NCBI GenBank assembly: GCA_030448225.1
Contig: JAUJNJ010000020.1
Span: 1 to 58,968, forward strand
Source of the DNA: Phycisphaerae bacterium
GTDB lineage: Bacteria > Planctomycetota > Phycisphaerae > Tepidisphaerales > Tepidisphaeraceae
Direction: 5' to 3'
Length of the DNA: 58,968 nt
In this document: positions 34,625 to 43,685 of the stretch, piece by piece
How the letters are laid out: the number at the start of each line of letters is the position of its first letter
Numbering within the stretch: position 1 is the stretch's first letter
The notes under the pieces: model-generated
What the model was told of the DNA's origin: nothing
Database searches by the model: none
What the model saw: only the letters and a program-made list of their open reading frames with translations
Position numbers and translations under genes: made by a program

Positions 34625-34829
34625 AGAGGTGCGGCATTCTAGGGAGAGGGGGTTTCCGGTGGAAGAGCGCCGCGCCCGAATCAACAGTTTTGAGTTTTCA
34701 ACAGGGATTGGAAGCAATCGTCCGCTAACACCTTGCACACGCGCGCGCGCCACGCGCGACGCGCCCCGTGCGGCCGCACCCGCCGCGCGCCACGTGAGCG
34801 AACGGCTCCACGCGAAATCCCGAGGAGTG

Positions 34830-35001
34830 GGACCACGGAGGCACGGAGGGGAGGAAGGCGGGAGGAGATGAAAAGGCGAGGATCGAAGATGGACGATGGA
34901 AGATGGAGGAAGAGCAAAGGCCCGACGCGCGTACCCGCCTTCTTCCATCCGCCATCCTCCGACTTCGCCTCCTCCGCCTTCTCTCCGAGTCTCCGTGGTT
35001 C
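34830..35001. repeat. Element C: two-shell inverted repeat between divergent genes
   Basis: The outer arms are ACCACGGAGGCACGGAGG-like words at about 34831-34864 against CTCCGAGTCTCCGTGGT-like words at about 34969-35001. The inner arms are GATGGACGATGGAAGATGG-like words at about 34880-34912 against CCATCCGCCATCCTCCGAC-like words at about 34938-34966. It lies in the 458-base gap between actA and the ROK gene, both transcribed away from it, and so differs from the mostly 3' placement of similar elements. Confidence 0.7.
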
Positions 35002-35082
35002 ATTCGCGACGTAGAACACGGCACGCCCGGCGCGGCCCCGCGCGGCCGAGCGTGCGCCGCGCGGATCGGGTAGTTTACGCGG

Positions 35083-35967
35083 ATGCTCTCGCTCGGGATC
35101 GACATCGGCGGCAGTTCGGTGAAGGTGGCGGCGCGGCGCGCCGACGGGTCGGCGCGCACGGGCCGCAGCCCGTCGTACCGCCGGCCCGACGCGTCGCAAC
35201 TGGCCGACGCCGTCCGCGACGCCGCCGCCGCCGCGGGCGTCACGCCGGGCGAGGCGGTCGGCTCGGCCGGCGTGTGCCTGCCGGGCGTGCTCGACGAGCG
35301 GCGCGAGGCGATCGCGCTGTCGGTCCACCTGCCGGAACTCGTCGGCGTGCCGATCCGCAAGGTGATGGCCCGCGCGCTCGGCGCCGCCAGGACGCCGCTG
35401 GCCTACCTCAGCGACGCGAACGCCACCGCGTACGACGTCTACCACTCGCGCGCGATGACCGGGCGGCTGTTCCTGCTGGCGATGGGCACCGGCGTGGGCG
35501 CGTCGGTCGTCGACGAGCCGGGCAAACTGCTGTTCGTCGACGGCGACTCGCCCGGGCACATCGGCCAGTGCGACGTGTCGCTCGACGCCGACCCGCCGAT
35601 CGGCCCCGACGGGGGCGCGGGCGGGCTCGAGGCGTACGCGTCGGCCGGCGCGCTCGTGCCGCGCTACGGCCCGGACGTCGTCAGCGCCTGCGAGCGCCTC
35701 ACCGCCGCCGACCCGCCGCTGCGCGCGCTGGCCAGGGCCGTGCGCATCGCCCACGCGATCTACCGCCCGCACCACGTCTGCATCGCCGGGGGCATCGGCA
35801 TCCGCATGGCCAAGTCGGTGCCGGACCTGCGCCGGCTCGTCGAGGTCCACCTGACGAGCCTCGCCCGCCCCAACTGGACGCTCGTCGCCGGCTACAGCGA
35901 CTTTCACGCCGCGCTCGGCGCCGCGCGGTTTGCGGCGGCGCAGTCGACGACGCCGCGCACTGCGTGA
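35083..35967 (+). CDS. ROK-family sugar kinase-like protein without the usual zinc motif
   Basis: The 294-residue protein starts MLSLGIDIGGSSVKVAARRA, the phosphate-1 loop. SAGVCLPGVLDERREAI, LSDANATAYDVYHSRAM (with the catalytic-type Asp), LLAMGTGVGASVVDE (phosphate-2) and HVCIAGGIGIRM (adenosine loop) complete an ASKHA sugar-kinase fold. ROK enzymes usually have a CxCGxxGCxE zinc site after the GHxxxx motif. Here GHIGQCDVSLDADPPIGPDG has only one Cys, so the zinc site is lost. It may still be a glucokinase-like enzyme, or a regulator without a DNA-binding domain. The gene stands alone. Confidence 0.8.
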   Translation: MLSLGIDIGGSSVKVAARRADGSARTGRSPSYRRPDASQLADAVRDAAAAAGVTPGEAVGSAGVCLPGVLDERREAIALSVHLPELVGVPIRKVMARALGAARTPLAYLSDANATAYDVYHSRAMTGRLFLLAMGTGVGASVVDEPGKLLFVDGDSPGHIGQCDVSLDADPPIGPDGGAGGLEAYASAGALVPRYGPDVVSACERLTAADPPLRALARAVRIAHAIYRPHHVCIAGGIGIRMAKSVPDLRRLVEVHLTSLARPNWTLVAGYSDFHAALGAARFAAAQSTTPRTA

Positions 35968-35973
35968 GGGAGA

Positions 35974-36318
35974 GAATTGAACCACGGAGACACGGAGACA
36001 CGGAGGCAGGAGGAGAAGGCGAACCACAGAATGCGCGGATCGCACAGATGAAGATCAGGAGGTGGCTGAGCGTTCCGTGGCTGTTCGTCCAGAATTGACG
36101 TTTTCAGGTTGAGCATGTCATCTCGAGGGGAGCGGTAGCGGCCCGACCCATCTTGGGACGAGAAAGCTTTTCCGGCCCGAGATGGGTCGGGCCGCTACCG
36201 CTCCTCGGGATGACGGCTCGCGGCCGTGTCGACGCTGCACGTAAAGGTGGCGGCACGATCTGCGGAGTCTGCCGTTCCTTCCTCTTCTCCGTGCCTCCGT
36301 GTCTCCGTGGTTCAATTT
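35974..36318. repeat. Element D: two-shell inverted repeat between convergent genes
   Basis: The outer shell has AACCACGGAGACACGGAGAC-like words at 35974-36018 against CTTCTCCGTGCCTCCGTGTC-like words at about 36277-36318. The inner shell at 36118-36153 pairs with 36179-36213 over more than 24 nearly perfect bases (core GAGCGGTAGCGGCCCGACCC). It fills the space between the 3' ends of the ROK and symporter genes, and its right arm includes the stop codon of the symporter. Confidence 0.85.
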
Positions 36319-38060
36319 CGTGCGGTAGCTCGTTCGGCTCCCGCCTCGCGGCGGCGGCCGGACACGCACACGAGGAACGCCAGGCCCGTCGCGATCGGCA
36401 TGGCCCACGTGAAGGCGATCGTGCGCGGCGTGCCGGTGAGCGTCCCGGTGATCCAGCGGTAGGGCGTGTTCTGCGACAGGGCGACGACGAACACGCCGGT
36501 CAGCAGGGCGAGGATCACGCTGACGTTGTTGCCCCGGCGGGTGAGCAGGGCGGTCAGGAAGACGGCGAGCATGCCGCTGAACGCGAAGTTCATCACGCCC
36601 AGCGCGAACTCCAGGAACCCCTTTTCCTTCGGGTCGTAGGCGTAGGCGCACGCGATGCCGAACAGCGTCATGACCGCGCCCATGCCCGCGACGGCCCACT
36701 TCGGCGCGTCCGACGGTCGCTCGGTGTCCGCGTCCCCCTCGGCGCCGGCCACGGGCCCGACCACCGGCCCGCCGGCCGTCACCGGCGTCGCGTAGTTCAG
36801 CGTGCCGCCGGGCGCGACGGCGACCGCGCGGGCGGCGTGCCGCTCCCGGTCGCGGCGCATCTTCTTCAGCGGCAGGTACAGGTCGGCCACCGCGCTGCTC
36901 GCCAGCGCGTTGATGGCCGAGTCCATGCTCCCCTGCGCCACGGCGAACAGGCCCGCCATCGCCAGGCCGCTGGCGATCGGCGGCAGTTCCTTCATCAGGA
37001 ACCACTGGTAGACCGCGCCCGCCTGCTCGGCCGAGGGGAGCCGGTGCGCGACGATGGGCCCCATGTCTTTCATGACGTCCGGCCGCATGTAGAAGACGTG
37101 CAGCAGCAGGCCGATCACGAGGAACAGCGACACGACGGTGAACCCGACGAACTGCGACGCGATGAGCGACATCGCGCCCGCGCGCGGGCTCTTGGCGACG
37201 AGGAATCGCTGCGCGAGGTCGTGGTCGACGCCGAACGCCGCCATGTTCAGCAGGAACGCGCCGGTGAGGGCGGCCCAGAGCGTGAACGGCTTGGCCGGGT
37301 CGGTCGAGAGGTCGACGATGCGCAGCTTGCCGCCGCCGTCGACCGCCCCGCCCGGCTTGTCGAGGATGGCGGGCAGTTCGCCGATCGATGCGGGGATGCG
37401 GTCGAGCAGCAGGCCGATGGTGAGCAGGGCCGCCCCGACGACGAGCACGAACTGAATCGTGTCCACCCAGACGACGGTCTTGATCCCGCCGAACACCGTG
37501 TAGAACGTGCCGACGAACCCGATCGCGACGATCGCCAGGATCATCTGGCCCAGCGTCACCTCGTCGGCGCGGACGTCGTTGACGAGCATGCACAGCGGCA
37601 CCGCCGCCAGCATGACGCGGGCGGCCGACGCGAGCGTGCGGCCGAACAGGAACGTGAGGCTCACCGCCACGCGGGCCGGCTCGCCGAAGCGCTGGGCGAG
37701 GTACCCGTAGATCGTGACCGTGCCCGCGCGGTAGAGGCGCGGCACGAACACGGCCGCCACGAACAGCGCCGCGAGCACGCTGCCGAGGTAGAGCATGAGG
37801 TAGGTGAGGTTCCCCTTGAACGCGCTGTCCGGCACGCCGACGAACGTCGCGACGCTGAGCGACGACCCGATGATCGAGATCGCCAGCGCCCACGTCGGCA
37901 TCGACCGCCCGCCGAGGAAGAATTCCTTCGTGTCGGACTTGTGCCGGCTCTCGCGGTACGCCGCGACGAGGCCGATCGCGAGCATCAGCGCCAGGTACGC
38001 GCCGAGCACGAACCAGTCGATCGTCCCGAACGCGGCGAGGGGGAGAGGGGGAGAAGTCAT
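36312..38060 (-). CDS. Sodium:solute symporter family (SSS) transporter
   Basis: The 582-residue protein starts MTSPPLPLAAFGTIDWFVLG and has about 13-14 membrane segments. DTKEFFLGGRSMPTWALAIS, TFVGVPDSAFKGNLTYLMLY, FVGTFYTVFGGIKTVVWVDT and GLAMAGLFAVAQGSMDSAIN are SSS landmarks, including the Na+-site region. The substrate is not predictable (sugars, amino acids, or sialic-acid-like in relatives). I chose the start at 38060 rather than the longer frame from 38162, because the upstream stretch is made of element E repeat sequence. The neighbour on the same strand is the NamZ-type gene, so import of a wall-derived or other sugar is possible but speculative. Confidence 0.88.
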   Translation of the reverse strand: MTSPPLPLAAFGTIDWFVLGAYLALMLAIGLVAAYRESRHKSDTKEFFLGGRSMPTWALAISIIGSSLSVATFVGVPDSAFKGNLTYLMLYLGSVLAALFVAAVFVPRLYRAGTVTIYGYLAQRFGEPARVAVSLTFLFGRTLASAARVMLAAVPLCMLVNDVRADEVTLGQMILAIVAIGFVGTFYTVFGGIKTVVWVDTIQFVLVVGAALLTIGLLLDRIPASIGELPAILDKPGGAVDGGGKLRIVDLSTDPAKPFTLWAALTGAFLLNMAAFGVDHDLAQRFLVAKSPRAGAMSLIASQFVGFTVVSLFLVIGLLLHVFYMRPDVMKDMGPIVAHRLPSAEQAGAVYQWFLMKELPPIASGLAMAGLFAVAQGSMDSAINALASSAVADLYLPLKKMRRDRERHAARAVAVAPGGTLNYATPVTAGGPVVGPVAGAEGDADTERPSDAPKWAVAGMGAVMTLFGIACAYAYDPKEKGFLEFALGVMNFAFSGMLAVFLTALLTRRGNNVSVILALLTGVFVVALSQNTPYRWITGTLTGTPRTIAFTWAMPIATGLAFLVCVSGRRREAGAERATARN

Positions 38061-38106
38061 GTCAGGGTTTGATCGAATGGTCGCGTCGCGGATCTCGTTG
38101 CGGGGA

Positions 38107-38490
38107 AAATGTAAATGACCAAGCCCCAATGACCAACAAATGACCAATGACTCAAAGACCAATGAACAAGGCCGGAGGTTCCACCTGTGAAGCCGCCAGT
38201 GCGCGCAACGTGCCGCTGGGGATGCGGCCTTCTGGTCCCCCCGGCGATTCCGTTACGCCGGCCCACGGCCTGTCATCCCGAGGGGAGCGGTAGCGACCCG
38301 ACCCATCTCGGGATGGTGGGACGCGCCTCGCCGTCCCGAGATTCTCGTCGGTGTCGCTCCTCGGGATGACGGCGAGCGGCCACCACGCGACCACACAAAC
38401 AACCCGAGCGTGATTGCGAATTCGTCGTTCCGTCGTGGTCATTAAGACATTGATCGTTTGTCGGTCATTGGGGCTTGGCCATTGAGGCTT
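38107..38490. repeat. Element E: two-shell inverted repeat (AATGACCA and CATCCCGAGG words)
   Basis: The outer shell has AATGACCAAGCCCCAATGAC-like words at about 38114-38151 against GTCATTGGGGCTTGGCCATT-like words at about 38446-38485. The inner shell has TCATCCCGAGGGGAGCGGTA-like words at about 38272-38315 against GTCGCTCCTCGGGATGA-like words at about 38331-38370. The inner word family is the same as in element D. It lies 3' of the NamZ gene and 5' of the symporter gene. Confidence 0.8.
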
Positions 38491-38532
38491 CAGACGCTTC
38501 ATCCCAGCGACCGCCCATTCCCACCACCCCCG

Positions 38533-39956
38533 TCACTTGTACATCAAGTACTTCTCCCGCACCTTGCGGAACGCCTCCAACTCGGCCTTCCACACGTCGG
38601 GGATCTTCGCCGGGTCCTTGGCGGTCAGCAACGCCTGCATCGCGTCGTCGTTGTGGAGCAGTTTGCTGACGCCCTCGATCTTGTACGCGTCGTCGAAGAG
38701 GCGGCGCATCTCCCAGGCGGCGGTGAGGCCGGAGCGGACCGGGTCGGTGAACGCGGCCCGGCTCGTGAGCTCGACCTTCACGCCGCCGCACTCCTGATTC
38801 GGGTAGCGGCTCGAGGTCGGCGTGAACTTGATCGGCTCGAACCGGAGGCCCGGCAGGTCGTGCTTGTTGAGGGCGGCGGCGAGCATTTCGCCGTCGACCC
38901 ACGGGGCGCCGAACAGCTCGAACGGCGTGTCGGTGCCGCGGCCGACCGAGACGTTGGAGAATTCGATCGTGCCGATCGCGAGGTAGAGCAGCGCCTGCGT
39001 GTAGTTGCGGATGTTCGGCGAGGGGTTCACCCACTTCAGGTCGGTGTCCTCCCACGCCATCCGCCGTTCCCACCCCTCGACCGGGATCACCGTCAGGTCG
39101 CACTTGGCGCCGAACTCGCCGGCGAACAGTTTCGCCAGTTCGCCCGCCGTCATGCCGTGGACGGTGGGGATCGGGCCGTAGGCGGTGAAGCTGAAGTGCT
39201 TCTTCTGCGCCACCGGCCCGTCGACGAGCAGCCCTCCGTTGGGGTTGGGGCGGTCGAGCACGAAGAACTTGATGTCCCGCTTGCCCGCCTCCTCCATGCA
39301 GAGGCCCATCGTCGAGACGTACGTGTAATAGCGGGCGCCGATGTCCTGGATGTCGAAGACCATCGCGTCGACGCCCTCGAGCATGTCGGCGGTCGGCCGG
39401 CGGGTCTCGCCGTAGAGGCTGTAGACCTTCAGGCCGGTCTTCTCGTCGACCGTGTGCCCCACCTTCTCGTCGAGCACGCCGTACAGCCCGTGCTCGGGCG
39501 AGAATATCTTCACGAGCTTCACGTCGGGCGCGGCGGCCAGCAGGTCGACGAGGCGGTTGCCCTCGCGGTCGATGCCGGTGTGGTTCGTGATGACCGCGAC
39601 GCTCTTGCCCTTCAGCGGCTTGAACCCGTCGCGCTTCAACACGTCGATGCCGGGCGTCACGGTGGCCGGCTTGGCCTTGCCGAGCAGCGCCTGCGCCGCC
39701 AGCGTGCTGACGCCGTGGCGGAGGCGGCGGACCGAGCCCTTGCCGTCGGGGTGGACGCTGTTGGTGAGCAGCACGACGAACGCGTCGTTCTTCGGGTCGA
39801 CCCAGAACATCGTGCCGGTGAACCCGGTGTGCCCGAACGTGCTGCCGCGCGCGCGAACGTGCCGTCGTGCGCGCGAAGCCGAGCAGCGACGCGCGGGGCG
39901 GTGGCGTAGCCGGAGTCGACGTCGAACCTGTAGGTGCGGGCGTGCCCGCCGGGCAC
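38533..39956 (-). pseudogene. NamZ-type DUF1343 protein with the tail of a serine hydrolase domain; 5' end missing
   Basis: The C-terminal part (about 39660 to 38533) is a full DUF1343 domain: AVITNHTGIDREGNRLVDLL, FSPEHGLYGVLDEKVG, VFDIQDIGARYYTYVSTMGL, VLDRPNPNGGLLVDGP and YGPIPTVHGMTAGELAKLFA. DUF1343/NamZ proteins are exo-beta-N-acetylmuramidases acting on peptidoglycan fragments. Upstream, FGHTGFTGTMFWVDPKNDAF is the last block of a class C beta-lactamase-like hydrolase, preceded after a frameshift by FDVDSGYATAPR. The rest of that domain (about 300 residues) is absent. Family-like sequence stops at about 39956 and is replaced by unrelated DNA. The full protein would be an exported serine hydrolase-NamZ fusion for wall turnover. 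Confidence 0.8.
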
Positions 39957-41044
39957 GGGGCGTGGCGGTCATCGCGGATGGTGGAATGCGGACCGGAGTC
40001 GCGGCGAGGCCGATCGCCGTTCGGCTAGCGAGCAGAAAGGGAGGGTCGGCGGGCCGAAGCCCAAACCTGCGCCAGGGCGAAGAATTTCCGCAGCACAGCG
40101 GTTGCGTAGTTGTGGACATCGTCGGATCGCTCCGGGTCTACCCGCACGCCGCAGACCTGCCGGTCCCGCCGCTCGATCGCTTAGATCGGCCACCAGGATG
40201 AGGCCGCCTGGACCACGAACCCTCCGGGCAAGGTCGCGATCTGCCAGGGCTGCGACTGGGAACAGGACACGCTCGGCGGCAAGCCTCGGACGACGGGGCA
40301 ATCCGGATCGACCTTGACCGGAAGAAAGCCCCGTTCCCTCCGCTGGCGAGGTCCGCGGCGGGGTGGAGTTCACGTCTCCGGCTCGCGGCGGCCCGAGCCG
40401 GCTCCTCTCGGCCCGGTGGACGTGCCCGGTCATCAGGCGCCCGGCGCAGCTTCGGAGCTCGCGCGCCGGTCCGGCTCGGTGGTGATTAGCAGCCCCGCCA
40501 GGGACACTGACTCCGACCGCCGCCAGCCCACGGCGTTGCCTCGGAGGACGACGGCGGCGTCCCGGAGCGAGCAGCTCGGGCACTCTCCTCCGGCGCGCGG
40601 CCTCCGGACCGCGCCGCGTCAAGCTTCGCGCGGAGGGTGGGGCCGAGTGGGGCATGCGTGGCAATCCGGTCGTCCTCAGTCTCGATCAGAAGGTTCGTCA
40701 TCTCCGCCACCGTCCCTCGCTCCCCGGCTGCGCTATGCTACGACCTCGCGACCCACCGACGAGGCACCGAGCGCGGCACCCCTTCGTCGTGGTGGTGCCC
40801 GACGTCCAGTCCACGGCCGAGGGGCAGGGTTCGGCCCCGTGCGCGTCCCGCTTCACCGCCGACATGTCGACGCACGCCATTCTTAGCGCCGATTCCGGCC
40901 CGAAGACCGCGAATCGCGGCTTAACCTTCGAGTGGTGGTCCCCGCTTCGCCATCGAAGACCGCGCCGAAAGGGGACCGGGCCGCCGCATTGCGGGCTGAC
41001 GGGCGGCGACATAGGGCGTCGAGGCTGAGGCAAGGAGCGGCCGG
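39957..41044. other. About 1.1 kb without a recognisable gene
   Basis: Frames are open in several places but none shows a family motif, and GC and word use look less ordered than in neighbouring genes. It begins exactly where the hydrolase domain of the NamZ gene stops, so it may mark a deletion, insertion or chimeric join. I found no transposase, terminal repeat or tRNA. Confidence 0.4.
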
Positions 41045-41772
41045 ATGATCGCACTCGAGCACGTATCCAAGCTCTTCACGTCGCACGGCCAGACGGTCCG
41101 GGCCGTGGACGATGTCAGTCTCGAGGTCGGGGCGGGGGAGCTTCACGTCCTGATCGGCCCTTCCGGTTCGGGCAAGACCACCACGATGCGGATGATCAAC
41201 CGGCTGGAGACCACCTCCTCCGGGCGGATCACGGTCGACGGGCGGGACGTGCTGGCGATGGACGTGGTGGAGCTGCGGCGGAGCATCGGCTACGTCATCC
41301 AGCAGGGCGGCCTCCTGCCGCACTTCACGGTCGCCGAGAACGTCGCGATGGTGCCCCGCCTGCTCGGGTGGAAGAAGCCGCGGCGGCGGGATCGGGCGCA
41401 CGAGCTGCTGTCGCTGGTCGGGCTGCCGCCGGCGCTCTTCGCCGACCGCTATCCCCGCCAGCTCTCCGGGGGGCAGCAGCAGCGGGTGGGGGTGGCGCGG
41501 GCGCTGGCCGCCGACCCGCCGATCGTCCTGATGGACGAGCCGTTCGGCGCGGTCGATCCGATCACCCGCAAGGGGTTACAACGCGAGTTGCGCCGCATCC
41601 AGGAAGAGGTGCGCAAGACGATCGTCTTCGTGACGCACGACATCGCCGAGGCGTTCCTGCTCGGCGATCGGATCGTGCTGATGTCCGAAGGGCGCGTGGT
41701 CCAGAACGGCCGTCCGGCCGACCTGTTGCGCCGCCCCGCCGACCACTTCGTGACCGCCTTCATGAGCGGGCG
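41045..41772 (+). CDS. Osmoprotectant/betaine-type ABC transporter ATPase, 3' end replaced
   Basis: It starts MIALEHVSKLFTSHGQTVRA after an AAGGAG. Walker A is GPSGSGKT (about 38-45), the Q-loop VIQQGGLLPHF, the signature LSGGQQQRVGVARAL, Walker B IVLMDEPFGAVDP and the H-loop FVTHD. QQGGLLPH and the sequence DEPFGAVDPITRKGLQRELR are typical of OpuCA/ProV-like ATPases for glycine betaine or related solutes. The recognisable protein ends at about FVTAFMSG (41770). The frame then runs on into nonsense, while another frame picks up a TetR regulator. No permease or binding-protein gene follows, so this is probably an incomplete transporter locus. Confidence 0.8.
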
Positions 41773-42018
41773 TCCGTCGTCTTTGCCAAGCTCGGGTACC
41801 CCAACACCGACGTGCAGTTCATCGCCGACCCGCTCGGCATCAGCAAGGGGACGATCTACCGCTACTTTCCGAGCAAGGAAAAGCTGTTCCTCGCCGCCGT
41901 CGAGCGCGGCGTGAAGCGCCTGCAACAGCACATCGACCAGGCCGTCGCGGCCGAGCCGGACGGGCTGTGGCAGATGGCGGCGGCGATGCGGCCGCGAACG
42001 AGCTTGTCGGCGGCGTAG
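41773..42018 (+). pseudogene. TetR-family regulator fragment (DNA-binding domain only)
   Basis: In a frame different from the ABC gene, ASVVFAKLGYPNTDVQFIAD and LGISKGTIYRYFPSKEKLFL form a classic TetR helix-turn-helix, followed by AAVERGVKRLQQHIDQAV. The first few residues and the whole ligand-binding domain (about 130 residues) are missing. TetR-adaptor-RND is a common efflux layout, and an adaptor and an RND pump follow, so this was probably their repressor. It now joins the ABC gene directly, which indicates a deletion or an assembly join. Confidence 0.7.
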
Positions 42019-42321
42019 TCCTGCGGGGTCAACCGGCGCGGGCGACGGGGCCGGCCGTCGGGGCCGACCCGCGAACGCGGGGCCGCCCTCGATCGTGTTG
42101 CCGTCACCGCAGTTGCCGCCCGTCGCCGACGGATCGACAACCGAGCAGGAGTCCGCCAAAGGCGAACTGACGGAGGTGACGCGCGATACGCCGGGGGTCG
42201 GGACGTCGCGGCGATCAAGGCGCGTCATCGTTATTAACTGCGCCCGGCATGCTGCACTTGCCGGGAAGTGGCCTGGTGTCGACGTCCGGCCGTAATGGCG
42301 GACTCGTGCAAAAGGAACCTC
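42019..42321. other. Unassigned 300 bases between TetR fragment and adaptor gene
   Basis: No convincing coding sequence. A minus-strand open stretch (VTSVSSPLADSCSVVDPSAT) has an exported-protein look but no family that I recognise. The missing C-terminal domain of the TetR protein should be here and is not. Confidence 0.3.
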
Positions 42322-43228
42322 ATGATTCGAAAGCGCCGCGGCTGACAGCCGTGCTGGCGCGGTCCGCGTCGACAGGCGCGGAGCAACCGCCGCTGAACCC
42401 CGTCGGCGTGGCCGCGGCGGTCGCGCAGGACGTGCCGCTCCTCGAGAACCGCATGTGACAATCCGCCCTGAGTCGAGGGCGTCACGGAGATATCGGCGAC
42501 CCATGAAGAAGGGGGACCGACTCTTCCTGATCAGCCCCGCCCGTACGAAACGCTGCTCGCCGCGGCTAAGGCGACGCTCGCCCAGCAGCAGCATACCCGA
42601 GCTGGAACTGGCGAACGCGCATCTCCGGGGCTGATACTCGTCTCGCAGCAGGAGTACGACGGCACCTCACGGCGGCCTGACGCAAGTCGACGCGCTCGAC
42701 CTCGAGACTGCTTCGTCCGGGACAGAGGACCCACGTCGTGCGCGAGAACGAGGAGCTGTGCTGGTGATCCAGCGTCGACCCGATCTACGCCGACTTCACC
42801 GTGGTCGAGCAGGACCTGCCGCCGTACGCCGGTCCAGAGCGCGCACCCGGCGCGCCGGGGGCCGGATCTCGTTCCTCGGCTTTTCCGTCGAGATGACGCG
42901 CCCGGCAGATCCGCGACGCCGAACGCCGACCGGCACTTCCTGGAGTTCCGGCGTGCTGAAGGTGCACGGCTCGTCGCCCACCCAAGTCGGGCAGACCGGC
43001 CCGTACGTCTACGTCGTGACGAAGGAGTCGACCGCCGAGCTCGAATCACGCCGAGCCAGCGGCAGGGGACCAGGTGGTGGTCATTCCGGCGAGCAGGTGG
43101 GTGACCGTCGGCCACATGATGGTCGCCCCGGCGGCCCCGTCGCCGTCCAACCCCGGCCGGCGCGCGCCTCGGCCCCGGGCATTGCGGGCGAGGCCGCGGC
43201 GACGCAGGACGACAAGGTGAAGGGGTGA
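42322..43228 (+). pseudogene. RND efflux periplasmic adaptor (HlyD/MFP family), heavily frameshifted and shortened
   Basis: An ATG at 42322 follows AAGGA. Fragments in order match an AcrA/MdtA-type adaptor: AVAQDVPLLE, TIRP...VEGVTEI, KKGDRLFLI, PYETLLAAAKATLAQQQ, VDPIYADFTVVEQDLP, VGQTGPYVYVVTKESTAEL and a C-terminal piece ending DKVKG at 43228. The total is about 300 codons against 380-420 expected. Much of the coiled-coil hairpin and lipoyl region is therefore missing or scrambled, beyond simple frameshifts. The adaptor would bridge the RND pump to an outer-membrane channel. Confidence 0.7.
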
Positions 43229-43283
43229 AACGGCGACACGAGCGTGCGCGCCTGCTGCATGATGCGTCGATGACGAGCGCGCC

Positions 43284-43377
43284 CTCCCTCTTCCCGGTAC
43301 GCCACGCTCGCGAGAACGGCATCCCGAACCAACAACCCCTCTCCCCACCCTCTCCCCGGCGTACCGGGAAGAGGGAG
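43284..43377. repeat. Element F: perfect 20-base inverted repeat
   Basis: CTCCCTCTTCCCGGTACGCC at 43284-43303 pairs exactly with 43358-43377 across a 54-base loop that itself contains CCCTCTCCCCACCCTCTCCC-like words. It lies between the adaptor remnant and the RND pump. A further related stretch at about 43497-43560 (ACCCGAGATCCCTCGCTG words) resembles the CATCCCGAGG shell of elements D and E. Confidence 0.8.
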
Positions 43378-43685
43378 TGAGTGCTCCGCCCACTCGCGCG
43401 GCAAGCCGCTGGTCCCTACCTGAAGGAGGGCGATCTCGCGGTTGATGTTCCTGCGCAGGACGCCGGTGGCGAGATGCAGAACGTGACCCGCAGCGATCTC
43501 GGGACCACGAGAACTGCTGGGTTACCCGAGATCCCTCGCTGCCCTCAGGATGACGGGTACCCGCGTGCGATGCGTTTCGAAACTGCTTCTAACCGTCTCC
43601 CCGATTACCGAGACGGCGACGGATCCGTAAGCCGTTCACCCGCTGATCTCCACGAACGCGATCCGACCGAACGCGGTGTGATTTT

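Noticed and set aside
36118..36213. Insertion-sequence terminal inverted repeats around a mobile element
   Set aside because: Only about 25 bases lie between the arms, with no transposase; it is a hairpin, not an IS.
41045..42018. A genuine ABC ATPase-TetR fusion protein
   Set aside because: The two lie in different frames, the TetR part lacks its ligand domain and the ABC part lacks its end; a deletion or misjoin explains it better.
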